64,000 nt of DNA, from NCBI RefSeq assembly GCF_003044565.1, contig NZ_POXG01000002.1:1-64000 (forward strand). Direction: 5' to 3'. Each line of letters starts with the position of its first letter. The first letter of the stretch is position 1. The stretch is from Neisseria sicca. Its GTDB lineage: Bacteria > Pseudomonadota > Gammaproteobacteria > Burkholderiales > Neisseriaceae. The position numbers and the translations under genes were made by a program. This document shows positions 7,446-15,217 of this stretch, piece by piece. The notes below the pieces were generated by a model that did not search any database, was not told where the DNA came from, and worked only from the letters and a program-made list of their open reading frames with translations.

Positions 7446-7928
7446 ATGATACCGATAACCTTGGATAAAACCGACCTTAAAATCTTACAAGTCCTGCAAG
7501 AAAACGGCAGATTGACCAATGTCGAATTATCCGAGCGAATCGCGCTTTCACCCTCTCCCTGCCTGCGCCGCCTGAAACAATTGGAAGACGCGGGTATCAT
7601 TCGCCAATATGCCGCCCTGCTCTCCCCCGCAGCCGTCCATCTGGGCTTGCAGGCATTTATCCGCGTTTCCATCAGCAAGGCAAAAGATGCGCGCAAAGAC
7701 TTTGCGAAATCGGTGCAAGAATGGCCCGAAGTATTGAGCTGCTTCGCCCTGACCGGCGAAACCGATTACCTGCTCCACGCATTTTTTACCGATATGAACT
7801 CGTTTTCCCATTTCGTTTTGGACACGCTCCTGTCTCACCACGGCGTACAAGACGCGCAGTCCAGCTTCGTGTTGAAAGAAATCAAAAACACAACCGCCCT
7901 GCCGCTAGGACACCTCATCCCCGATTAA
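7446..7928 (+). CDS. Lrp/AsnC-family transcriptional regulator
   Basis: A 160-aa feast/famine regulator. An N-terminal winged helix-turn-helix (LDKTDLKILQVLQENGRLTN...LSERIALSPSPCLRRLKQLE, residues 5-48) is followed by a RAM ligand-binding domain with the VLSCFALTGETDYLLHAF segment. The ATG sits 8 bases after GGGAGC. It is divergent from the glycine riboswitch/gcvT unit, and a role in glycine or other amino acid control is plausible but not shown. It ends at a DUS terminator. Confidence 0.93.
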   Translation: MIPITLDKTDLKILQVLQENGRLTNVELSERIALSPSPCLRRLKQLEDAGIIRQYAALLSPAAVHLGLQAFIRVSISKAKDARKDFAKSVQEWPEVLSCFALTGETDYLLHAFFTDMNSFSHFVLDTLLSHHGVQDAQSSFVLKEIKNTTALPLGHLIPD

Positions 7929-7939
7929 GGGCAAAACAT

Positions 7940-8001
7940 AAAGGTCGTCTGAAAACGAAAACCCTGTATTTTCAGCGTTTTCATTTTCAGACGACCTTTT
8001 T
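7940..8001 (+). terminator. Inverted DUS pair after the Lrp gene
   Basis: AAGGTCGTCTGAAAA and TTTTCAGACGACCTT face each other across about 30 bases, followed by five T. Confidence 0.75.
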
Positions 8002-8087
8002 CCGTCCTCATGGCGGTATCCTGAAAACAGAAAGTTTTATGCTATACTTGAGAATTATTTTTAATTAAAGCCAATCCGAATTCCCGC

Positions 8088-8675
8088 ATGACTACCCCCG
8101 ACTCCGCCACCGTAACCGACCACACCCGCCAATGGCTCGAAAAAGCCGTCATCGGACTCAACCTCTGCCCTTTCGCCAAAGCGCCGCACGTCAAAAACCT
8201 CGTACGCATCAGCGTCAGCCAAGCCCGTCATCTGGACGGTTTCCTCGAAGACCTAGACCGTGAATTGCAGCTTTTGGGCGACACGCCCGCCGACGAGCTG
8301 GAAACCACCCTTCTTGTCCACCCGACCCTTTTCCCCGACTTCGACACTTTCAACCAAATGCTCGACATTGCCGACGCCGCCGTTGTCGACAACGGTTTGG
8401 AAGGCATTGTCCAAATCGCCCCGTTTCATCCCGATTTCCAATTTGAAGGCACGGATTCAGACGACATCAGCAACTACACCAACCGCTCGCCCTACCCCAC
8501 CCTGCACCTCATCCGCGAAGACAGCATCGCCAAAGCCGCACAAGCCTTCCCCGATGCCTCCGCCATTTTCGAGCGCAACATCGCCCTACTCGAAGAAATG
8601 GGACACGAAGGCTGGGACAAGCTCGATATTCCCCGCTGCCCGTTTGATCACGGCAAATCCAAAGAATCCGAATAA
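8088..8675 (+). CDS. DUF1415 family protein
   Basis: A 195-aa soluble protein of the DUF1415 family, whose function is unknown to me. The N-terminal HTRQWLEKAVIGLNLCPFAKAP block with its LCPFA motif is characteristic, as is IAPFHPDFQFEG in the middle. The ending RCPFDHGK contains a second Cys. The YbaN-type gene starts 22 bases downstream, so the two probably share a transcript. Confidence 0.85.
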   Translation: MTTPDSATVTDHTRQWLEKAVIGLNLCPFAKAPHVKNLVRISVSQARHLDGFLEDLDRELQLLGDTPADELETTLLVHPTLFPDFDTFNQMLDIADAAVVDNGLEGIVQIAPFHPDFQFEGTDSDDISNYTNRSPYPTLHLIREDSIAKAAQAFPDASAIFERNIALLEEMGHEGWDKLDIPRCPFDHGKSKESE

Positions 8676-8696
8676 AACCTTCAACAAAACAACAAT

Positions 8697-9056
8697 ATGA
8701 TTCGTTACTTACTCATCTTTTGCGGCGCAGTTTCCTTACTTTTAGGTATCATCGGCATTTTCCTGCCATTGCTGCCAACCACGCCTTTCGTCTTGCTCGC
8801 CGCCGCCTGCTGGGCGAAAGCCTCGCCCCGCTTCCACCGCTGGCTGCACCAACACCGCTATTTCGGCCCCATGGTGCAAAACTGGGAAAACAACGGCGCC
8901 GTCCCGCGCAAAGCCAAAATCTTCGCCATCAGCATGATGGGCCTATCCTGCATCTTCATGTTTTGGCGCTTCCCCGAACAATGGTGGATAGGCGCAGTAT
9001 CCACATTGGGCTGCGGCTGCGTCGCCGTCTGGATGTGGCTGCGTCCCGAACCCTGA
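8697..9056 (+). CDS. YbaN/DUF454 inner membrane protein
   Basis: A 119-aa protein with a first hydrophobic hairpin (about residues 5-38, containing GIFLPLLPTTPFVLLAA, the DUF454 hallmark) and two more segments near residues 75-112. The middle carries the HRWLHQHRYFGPMVQNWENNGAV loop also typical of YbaN. Function unknown. It ends at a DUS terminator. Confidence 0.88.
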   Translation: MIRYLLIFCGAVSLLLGIIGIFLPLLPTTPFVLLAAACWAKASPRFHRWLHQHRYFGPMVQNWENNGAVPRKAKIFAISMMGLSCIFMFWRFPEQWWIGAVSTLGCGCVAVWMWLRPEP

Positions 9057-9071
9057 TTCGTGTTCAAAACC

Positions 9072-9127
9072 AAGGTCGTCTGAAAACGCGGCTTCCGTTC
9101 CGAAACCGTATTTTCAGACGACCTTTT
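9072..9127 (+). terminator. Inverted DUS pair after the YbaN gene
   Basis: AAGGTCGTCTGAAAA and TTTTCAGACGACCTTTT with an intervening 25-base loop. Confidence 0.75.
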
Positions 9128-9188
9128 GTCATTTCAAAGTATCGGTTTTAAAATATCGGCAACACAAACCATCAAAAGGAAAGCCGTC

Positions 9189-9809
9189 ATGGCACAATTC
9201 TTCGCCATTCACCCCGACAACCCGCAGGAACGCCTGATCAAACAAGCCGCCGACATCGTCCGCAGCGGCGGGGTTGTCGTGTATCCCACCGACTCCTGCT
9301 ACGCGCTCGGCTGTAAACTCGGCGACAAAGCCGCGATGGAACGCATCCTCGCCATCCGCAAAATCGACTTGAAACACCACCTGACTCTGATGTGCGCCGA
9401 TTTGAGCGAATTGGGCACTTACGCCAAAGTCGACAACGCCCAATTCCGCCAACTCAAAGCCGCCACTCCCGGCAGCTACACCTTCATCCTGCAGGCCACC
9501 AAAGAAGTCCCCAACCGCACGCTGCACCCGAAACGCAAAACCATCGGTCTGCGCGTTCCCGACAACAACATCGCCTTGAGCCTGTTGCAGGAATTGGGCG
9601 AGCCGCTGCTCAGTTGCACCCTGATGCTGCCTGAAGACGACGAGCCGCTGACCGATCCTTACGAAATCCGCGACCGCCTCGAGCACAGCGTCGATTTGGT
9701 CATTGACGGCGGCTGGTGCGGCACCGAGCCGACCACCGTCATCGACATGACCGATGGCACAGAACTCATCCGCCAAGGCAAAGGCGACATCGCCCTATTC
9801 GGTCTGTAA
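9189..9809 (+). CDS. YciO/YrdC-type threonylcarbamoyladenylate synthase family protein
   Basis: A 206-aa Sua5/YciO/YrdC-fold protein. Members related to TsaC make threonylcarbamoyl-AMP for tRNA t6A37, while YciO itself has a less certain role. Motifs: [17 protein letters not shown], the KR-type [14 protein letters not shown] (YciO variant), PGSYTFIL and LRVPDN. The start at this ATG ([16 protein letters not shown]) follows AAAGGAAAG and matches YciO; the frame is open further upstream but has no signal there. The final segment [13 protein letters not shown] is conserved. Confidence 0.88.
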
Positions 9810-9820
9810 ACCCCGAAAAC

Positions 9821-9977
9821 TATAGTGGATTAAATTTAAATCAGGACAAGGCGACGAAGCCGCAGACAGTACAGATAGTACGGAACCGATTCACTTGGTG
9901 CTTCAGCACCTTAGAGAATCGTTCTCTTTGAGCTAAGGCGAGGCAACGCCGTACTGGTTTAAAGTTAATCCACTATA
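9821..9977. repeat. Correia element (full, 157 bp)
   Basis: TATAGTGGATTAAATTTAAA and TTTAAAGTTAATCCACTATA ends with the full central segment. Orientation: ATCAGGACAAGG end first. It lies between two convergent genes. Confidence 0.95.
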
Positions 9978-10020
9978 AAAGGTCGTCTGAAAACCCGAAT
10001 CGGTTTTCAGACGACCTTTT
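9978..10020. terminator. Inverted DUS pair, bidirectional
   Basis: AAAAGGTCGTCTGAAAACC and GGTTTTCAGACGACCTTTT give a 19-bp stem with a short loop between the YciO-type gene and the convergent ABC permease. Confidence 0.85.
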
Positions 10021-10059
10021 GACATTGCCCTAGCCGAAAACAATCGACTTATTCGAAAA

Positions 10060-10806
10060 TCAACGATGCTGCGGGTTGTAACGGCTTTCCAAACGCAGGA
10101 ACACCCAGCCCAAGAAAGTCGTCATCAAGAGATAAATCATCGCGACGGTATAAAGCGGTTCTTCATAAACAGAATAGCGGCCGCTAATCGTACTTTGTAC
10201 ATAAGCCAGCTCAGCCACAGCGATGACAGACAAGAGCGAACTGTCTTTCAAAAGAGTAATAAATTCGCTGGCAAGCGGCGGCAGCATACGGCGCAGCGCC
10301 TGCGGAAGAATCACATAGCGCATCGCCTGCGGATAACTCAAACCCAGCGAACGCGCCGCCTCCATCTGACCGCGGTCGATGGACTGGATGCCCGCACGAA
10401 AAATCTCGCAGATATACGCGCCGGAGTTGGCAATCAGGGCAAGCGAACCGGCAATCAGCGCGCCGTAAGAACGTCGGATTTCTACCGCCTCGTCGCCGTT
10501 GATCAGCAAACCGTCGGTAGGATGGACGAAAAACGGGAACCAGACGTAAGACCAAATCACAATCTGTACAAACAGCGGCGTACCACGGAACAGCGTTACA
10601 TACAGCAACGAAACCTTACGCAAAACCCAAGCCAGCGCACGCATGGGCGCACCCGCCTTTTCCAGATGAATCAAGCGCGCCAGCGCGAGCAGCAGACCCA
10701 ATACGGAGCCGCCCGCCGTCGCCACTACGGTCAAACCCAGCGTCGTCAGCGCGCCGTAGAAAAACATCCAGCGGTATTCGTAAATAATGTCAAACCGAAA
10801 ATCCAT
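10060..10806 (-). CDS. Polar amino acid ABC transporter permease (HisM/GlnP type)
   Basis: A 248-aa inner membrane permease with about five transmembrane segments. The cytoplasmic EAA loop reads QMEAARSLGLSYPQAMRYVILPQALRRMLPP, the contact to the ATPase. The His/Glu/Gln permease signature GAYICEIFRAGIQSIDRGQ is present. It stands alone: no ATPase or binding protein gene adjoins it, so the partners must be encoded elsewhere. The substrate cannot be decided from this gene. Confidence 0.92.
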   Translation of the reverse strand: MDFRFDIIYEYRWMFFYGALTTLGLTVVATAGGSVLGLLLALARLIHLEKAGAPMRALAWVLRKVSLLYVTLFRGTPLFVQIVIWSYVWFPFFVHPTDGLLINGDEAVEIRRSYGALIAGSLALIANSGAYICEIFRAGIQSIDRGQMEAARSLGLSYPQAMRYVILPQALRRMLPPLASEFITLLKDSSLLSVIAVAELAYVQSTISGRYSVYEEPLYTVAMIYLLMTTFLGWVFLRLESRYNPQHR

Positions 10807-11165
10807 ACTCGTCCGCCTGTCTAAAACTCTGGGAAACGGTTTGCGGCAGCTGCCCGATTCCCGAACATTGGAAAAATGAAACTCGATATTTTACAAGAAA
10901 ATACATTTTTTGAATGCCTTTTTGTTAAATTAATCGGGTTACATCCGTTTTTTTACATTTCCCCATCCGTCGCGCCTATCCGCCAATCGTCGCACTCGAA
11001 TCCGTTTTCCTCTGAAAAAACAACGCAAAACAATCCCGATATGCCGCCGCAAAATTGACCGTCCCGACAAAAAGGCGGATAATCCGCCCATCCTTAAAAC
11101 ACCGTTTCAGACGACCTTTTCCCGTGATTTAAAAGGTCGTCTGAAACCTTTTATAAAGCACGAAC
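10807..11165. other. Intergenic region between divergent permease and yegQ
   Basis: An AT-rich first half (about 10875-10965) probably contains the divergent promoters. The only structured element is the inverted DUS pair at 11104-11147. I see no gene. Confidence 0.5.
11104..11147. repeat. Inverted DUS pair upstream of yegQ
   Basis: GTTTCAGACGACCTTTT and AAAAGGTCGTCTGAAAC form a 17-bp perfect stem with a 10-base loop. It sits 19 bases before the ATG, in the likely 5' leader. Confidence 0.8.
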
Positions 11166-12518
11166 ATGAAAGCACCCGAACTCCTCCTTCCCGCCGGCGG
11201 CCTCGAACGTATGCGCGCCGCCTACGACTACGGCGCAGACGCCGTTTATGCCGGCAGCCCGCGTTATTCCCTGCGCGCCCGCAACAACGAATTTGCGAAA
11301 CTCGACGTCCTCGAGCAAGGCATTAAAGAAGCGCACGAACGCAACAAAAAATTCTTTTTGACCGTCAACACCCTGCCGCACAATTCCAAACTCAAAACCT
11401 TCGTCACCGACATGGAGCCGCTGATTGCCATGAAACCCGACGCGCTGATTATGGCGGATCCGGGTTTGATTATGACCGTGCGCGAAAAATGGCCGGAAAT
11501 GCCGATCCACCTGTCCGTACAGGCGAACACCACCAACTACTGGGGCGTGAAATTCTGGCAGAACATCGGCGTTGAACGCATCATCCTGTCACGCGAATTG
11601 AGCATGGAAGAAATCGCCGAAATCCGCCAAGAATGCCCCGACATCGAACTCGAAGTCTTCATCCACGGCGCATTGTGCATCGCTTATTCAGGTCGTTGCC
11701 TGTTGTCAGGCTATTTCAACCACCGCGACCCCAACCAAGGTACCTGCACTAACTCCTGCCGCTGGGATTACAAAGTCCACAACGCCACTGAAAGCGATGC
11801 GGGCGACGCCCAGCTTCTGCAAGGCTTCAACTTTGAAAAAGCCCAAGAAGAAGCCAACCAAAACTTCGAAGGCATCAACGGTCAGAAACGCCACCCCTAC
11901 GCCGACAAAGTCTTCCTGATTGAAGAGTCCAACCGCCCAGGCGAAATGATGCCGATTATGGAAGACGAACACGGCACCTACATCATGAATTCCAAAGACC
12001 TGCGCGGCATTGAAGTGGTTGAGAAACTCGCCAAAATCGGCGTAGACAGCCTCAAAGTCGAAGGTCGCACCAAGTCGCTCTACTACGTCGCCCGCGTCGC
12101 CCAGTCCTACCGCAAAGCGATTGACGATGCCGTCGCAGGCCGTCCGTTCGACTACGGCTTATTGAGCGAACTCGAAGGCCTCGCCAACCGCGGTTACACT
12201 AGTGGCTTCCTCGAACGCCACCAAACCCAAGACTATCAAAACTACCTCAGCGGCCATTCCACCGCCAAACAAAGCCAATACGTCGGCCACGTTACTGAAA
12301 TCGACGCCGAAGGCTGGGCAACAGTGGAAGTCAAAAACCGCTTTGCCGTCGGCGACACCTTGGAAATCATCCATCCCGAAGGCAACCAAACCATTACGCT
12401 GGAACAAATGACCCGCAAAGGCGCAGCCGTCGAAGTCGCCCCGGGCAACGGCATCCAAGTCAAAATCCCGAATATGCAGGGCAAAGAAAAAGCCTTGTTG
12501 GCGCGGGTTATCAAATAA
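11166..12518 (+). CDS. yegQ: U32-family protein YegQ (TrhP), tRNA U34 hydroxylation
   Basis: A 450-aa U32 peptidase-family protein. The E. coli orthologue YegQ/TrhP takes part in prephenate-dependent 5-hydroxyuridine formation at tRNA position 34. The start ELLLPAGGLERMRAAYDYGADAVY and the central FIHGALCIAYSGRCLLSGYFNHRDPNQGTC with its cysteine cluster (continuing TNSCRWDY) are diagnostic. Length equals YegQ. A beta-barrel-like C-terminal domain (about residues 365-450) follows. An inverted DUS pair precedes the ATG and another terminates the gene. Confidence 0.93.
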   Translation: MKAPELLLPAGGLERMRAAYDYGADAVYAGSPRYSLRARNNEFAKLDVLEQGIKEAHERNKKFFLTVNTLPHNSKLKTFVTDMEPLIAMKPDALIMADPGLIMTVREKWPEMPIHLSVQANTTNYWGVKFWQNIGVERIILSRELSMEEIAEIRQECPDIELEVFIHGALCIAYSGRCLLSGYFNHRDPNQGTCTNSCRWDYKVHNATESDAGDAQLLQGFNFEKAQEEANQNFEGINGQKRHPYADKVFLIEESNRPGEMMPIMEDEHGTYIMNSKDLRGIEVVEKLAKIGVDSLKVEGRTKSLYYVARVAQSYRKAIDDAVAGRPFDYGLLSELEGLANRGYTSGFLERHQTQDYQNYLSGHSTAKQSQYVGHVTEIDAEGWATVEVKNRFAVGDTLEIIHPEGNQTITLEQMTRKGAAVEVAPGNGIQVKIPNMQGKEKALLARVIK

Positions 12519-12520
12519 TC

Positions 12521-12554
12521 AAAAGGTCGTCTGAAAATTTCCAGACGACCTTTT
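12521..12554 (+). terminator. Inverted DUS pair after yegQ
   Basis: AAAAGGTCGTCTG and CAGACGACCTTTT, a 13-bp stem with an 8-base loop, followed by T-rich sequence. Confidence 0.8.
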
Positions 12555-12574
12555 GTCTTTTGTTAAGGAATTGT

Positions 12575-12775
12575 ATGAACGAAGAAACCAAACAGGCGGC
12601 TCAGACCATAGGTCGTCTGAAACGTAAAGCCAGCGACGAAGAACGGCTGCAAGGCTGGCGCGAAACCTGCGCCGAACAAGTGTTAAGCGGCGAATTTATC
12701 CTGACCGCCAAGCTCAACGGCGCGGCTTATACCGAGGAAGAAGCCCATATGGTGGCGGAGCTTTTCGGCAAATAA
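12575..12775 (+). CDS. Small hypothetical protein
   Basis: A 66-aa acidic, probably helical protein without known family. The ATG follows TTAAGGAATTGT; a TTG further upstream lacks a suitable site. A DUS lies inside the gene and is read as GRLK. The TEEEAHMVAELFGK ending is a likely amphipathic helix. It stands between yegQ and the metN promoter. Confidence 0.6.
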   Translation: MNEETKQAAQTIGRLKRKASDEERLQGWRETCAEQVLSGEFILTAKLNGAAYTEEEAHMVAELFGK

Positions 12776-12817
12776 ACCGACAATCTGTTACTTTAAAATT
12801 ACAAATCATATCAAAAC

Positions 12818-12846
12818 TTGACAAAATTACCGATTTTGATTATAGT
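12818..12846 (+). promoter_or_regulatory. Sigma-70 promoter of the metN transcript
   Basis: TTGACA at 12818-12823, a 17-base spacer, and TATAGT at 12841-12846. The expected start is near 12853, about 10 bases before the candidate aptamer. Confidence 0.85.
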
Positions 12847-12859
12847 CGTATCTGAGTTA

Positions 12860-12982
12860 ACATTGCCGATTTGACACAGCTTGCGGGCATAAACAGCTAA
12901 AGCGTATTTTCATTTTCTGCTGTTTTTATTCCTTTCTTTATATCCAAGCCCGTTGTGTACAGCATCGGGCTTCTTTTTTTCC
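12860..12982 (+). promoter_or_regulatory. Candidate SAM-II-like riboswitch leader with terminator in front of metN
   Basis: The landmarks occur in the order expected for the SAM-II pseudoknot class: TTGCC (12863), GATTTG (12868), CTTGC (12880), GGGCA (12885) closing a stem with TGCC, TAAAC, then GCTAAAGCG (12896-12904). Loop GCTT can pair with the downstream AAGC. After it comes an intrinsic terminator: AAGCCCG (12946-12952), CGGGCTT (12966-12972) and seven T. AAACAGC can also pair with GCTGTTT (12919-12925), an alternative fold that uses the aptamer's 3' strand. The class assignment is from memory of the consensus. The terminator and the 150-base leader are plain. Confidence 0.55.
12946..12980 (+). 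terminator. Intrinsic terminator in the metN leader
   Basis: A 7-bp GC-rich stem AAGCCCG/CGGGCTT with a 13-base loop, then C and seven T. It ends 22 bases before the metN ATG and therefore acts as an attenuator for metN and metI. Confidence 0.8.
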
Positions 12983-13002
12983 GGAAGTATCAGGAAGTAT
13001 TT

Positions 13003-13740
13003 ATGATTATTTTGGACAACGTTTCCAAACATTACCAAACGCGCGACAAAACCCGTTTTGCCGCCGTCGAGCCGACCAGCCTCGAAATCCAAGACGGCGA
13101 AATCTTCGGTCTGATGGGCTATTCCGGCGCGGGCAAATCCACCCTGTTGCGCCTGATTAACCTGTTGGAACGTCCCGACAGCGGCAAGGTCAATGTGTGC
13201 GGACAAGAGCTGACCGCGCTCGATGCCGCTGCATTGCGTCAGGCGCGGCAGAATATCGGCATGGTGTTTCAGCAGTTCAATCTTTTGAGCAACCGCACCG
13301 TCGCCGACAATGTTGCCTTTCCTTTGGAAATCGCCGGATGGTCGTCTGAAAAAATCAAAGAACGTGTTAAAGAATGCCTTGAAATCGTCGGCTTGACCGA
13401 ACGCGCCGACCACTACCCCGCCCAGCTTTCCGGCGGACAAAAACAGCGCGTCGGCATCGCCCGCGCGCTCGCACCCAAACCCCAAGTCATCCTCGCCGAC
13501 GAACCCACTTCCGCCCTCGACCCCGCCACCACGCGCAGCGTCTTGGAATGTTTGGAAGACATCAACAAACGCTTCAACGTCACCATCGTCATCGTAACCC
13601 ACGAAATGAGCGTCATCCGTCGCCTGTGCGACCGCGCCGCCCTTTTGGATAAAGGAAAAGTGGTGGAAATCGTCGAAGTACACGGCAACCAAATCCACGC
13701 CCAATCCGAAATCGGGCGCGAACTGATTCGGGAGGACTGA
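13003..13740 (+). CDS. metN: Methionine ABC transporter ATP-binding protein
   Basis: A 245-aa ATPase of the MetNIQ importer. Walker A GYSGAGKST (residues 39-47), Q-loop VFQQFNLL, signature LSGGQKQR, Walker B VILADEPTSALD and the switch His in THEM are all intact. The E. coli protein is about 343 residues because of a C-terminal methionine-binding domain for trans-inhibition; here the protein stops after the nucleotide-binding domain, as known for meningococcal MetN. The ATG follows CAGGAAG. A DUS lies inside the gene, read as WSSEK. Confidence 0.95.
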   Translation: MIILDNVSKHYQTRDKTRFAAVEPTSLEIQDGEIFGLMGYSGAGKSTLLRLINLLERPDSGKVNVCGQELTALDAAALRQARQNIGMVFQQFNLLSNRTVADNVAFPLEIAGWSSEKIKERVKECLEIVGLTERADHYPAQLSGGQKQRVGIARALAPKPQVILADEPTSALDPATTRSVLECLEDINKRFNVTIVIVTHEMSVIRRLCDRAALLDKGKVVEIVEVHGNQIHAQSEIGRELIRED

Positions 13741-13741
13741 T

Positions 13742-14428
13742 ATGGCAGACTTAACATTCGAACAAGCCGTTTCTACCATCGTCGGTATGAAAGACGAAAT
13801 CATCCGCGCTTTGGGCGAAACCTTCGTCATGGTCGGGTTGTCCACCACGTTTGCCGTCATCTTCGGCACGCTGCTAGGCGTCTTGCTTTTCGTGACTTCC
13901 AGCCGCCAGCTTCATTACAACAAGCCGGTGAATTTCCTGCTCGACAACTTAGTCAACCTGATGCGCGCCTTCCCCTTCGTCATCCTGATGATTGCCATGA
14001 TACCCGCGACCCGCGCCATCGTCGGTAGCACCATCGGCCCGATTGCCGCCTCGCTGGTATTGAGCGTGTCCGGCCTGTTTTACTTCGCCCGACTGGTGGA
14101 ACAAAACCTGCGCGAAGTCCCCAAAGGCGTGATTGAAGCCGCCACCGCCATGGGCGCCTCGCCGCTTGCCATCGTCCGCAAAGTCCTCTTGAACGAAGCC
14201 CGCGCGGGCATGGTTTCCAGCATCACCGTCCTCGCCATCGGCCTGCTCTCATACAGCGCGGCGGCAGGCATGATAGGCGGCGGCGGCTTGGGCGACCTTG
14301 CCATCCGCTACGGCTACTACCGCTATCAAACCGAAGTCATCATCTTCATCGTCGCCCTCCTCGTGCTGCTCGTTATCCTGATTCAAAGCACCGGCAACGC
14401 ATTGGCGCGGAAATTGGACAAACGTTAA
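13742..14428 (+). CDS. metI: Methionine ABC transporter permease
   Basis: A 228-aa inner membrane permease, two bases after metN. It has five hydrophobic segments and the coupling loop EAATAMGASPLAIVRKVLLNEARAGM, typical of MetI. It pairs with MetN and receives methionine from the lipoprotein MetQ. An inverted DUS terminator follows, so the two genes downstream may be expressed separately or by read-through. Confidence 0.95.
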   Translation: MADLTFEQAVSTIVGMKDEIIRALGETFVMVGLSTTFAVIFGTLLGVLLFVTSSRQLHYNKPVNFLLDNLVNLMRAFPFVILMIAMIPATRAIVGSTIGPIAASLVLSVSGLFYFARLVEQNLREVPKGVIEAATAMGASPLAIVRKVLLNEARAGMVSSITVLAIGLLSYSAAAGMIGGGGLGDLAIRYGYYRYQTEVIIFIVALLVLLVILIQSTGNALARKLDKR

Positions 14429-14445
14429 ACCTCACAAACGTAAAC

Positions 14446-14490
14446 AAGGTCGTCTGAAAATACACCTGATGCATTTTCAGACGACCTTTT
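14446..14490 (+). terminator. Inverted DUS pair after metI
   Basis: AAGGTCGTCTGAAAAT and ATTTTCAGACGACCTT with a 13-base loop and a short T-run. Confidence 0.8.
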
Positions 14491-14506
14491 GAGTGAAAAA
14501 TACAAC

Positions 14507-15151
14507 ATGAAATCCGCCAAAAAAATTCTAATTGCCATTTATTTAGTCAATATCGGCAATATCCTTTGGTACTTTATTGGCCCCATGAACCATATGCCGA
14601 AAATATGGTACATAGGGCTGAGTATCGGCATCTTTCTTGCCCAACTCGTCATCTTGGAAAAATTAGAACACCCGCCCTCCGACGTCAACGCGCACAACAG
14701 CAAAATGCTGCGTAACGATATGGGTTTCTTCATTTTATTGTGTGTCGGGCTATTGGCTGTCTTTATGATATGGTCCCTTATCGCTTCCCCTGTCCCCATT
14801 TGGGGCATCCTTTCATTTGACGATATGGTTTCCATAGGGGAAATGAACGGATCAATTGGCACGATGGACATCGATGAAATGGGCGAAATCAGCGAGCCGG
14901 ATGAAAGTGCCATGATGGCTGAAGACTATGGTGATGAAATGGACGGACACGCCGTAATAGACGAAACAGATGAAATGTATGAAAGTCCCGATACCGCCTT
15001 TGATGTTTCTCCGTTCGCCACCTCGTTAGATTGGCTTAAAATCATCTCAGCCCTGACTTTTAAAGCAGGATTGATTTGGCTGTGTTACCGTTCCGTCAAA
15101 GGGCTGTACTTCACCATAAAAAACCGTCCCGTTTCCCATAAATGGATTTAA
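14507..15151 (+). CDS. Membrane protein with Met-rich acidic loop, inside the metNIQ locus
   Basis: A 214-aa protein with four predicted membrane segments (about residues 4-25, 33-50, 69-92 and 166-190). Between the third and fourth is a roughly 75-residue hydrophilic loop rich in Asp, Glu and Met (about nine Met), with pieces such as TMDIDEMGEISE and SAMMAEDYGDEMDG. I do not recognise a family. I chose the ATG, although an upstream TTG would add six residues; neither has a strong ribosome site. Its position between metI and metQ suggests a link to methionine uptake or Met-rich metal binding, which is only an inference. Confidence 0.75.
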   Translation: MKSAKKILIAIYLVNIGNILWYFIGPMNHMPKIWYIGLSIGIFLAQLVILEKLEHPPSDVNAHNSKMLRNDMGFFILLCVGLLAVFMIWSLIASPVPIWGILSFDDMVSIGEMNGSIGTMDIDEMGEISEPDESAMMAEDYGDEMDGHAVIDETDEMYESPDTAFDVSPFATSLDWLKIISALTFKAGLIWLCYRSVKGLYFTIKNRPVSHKWI

Positions 15152-15217
15152 AATCCCAACTGTCCCGACGGCAGAGGCCGTCTGAAAAATCGACTTAACA
15201 CTTACCAGGAGTAAAAC

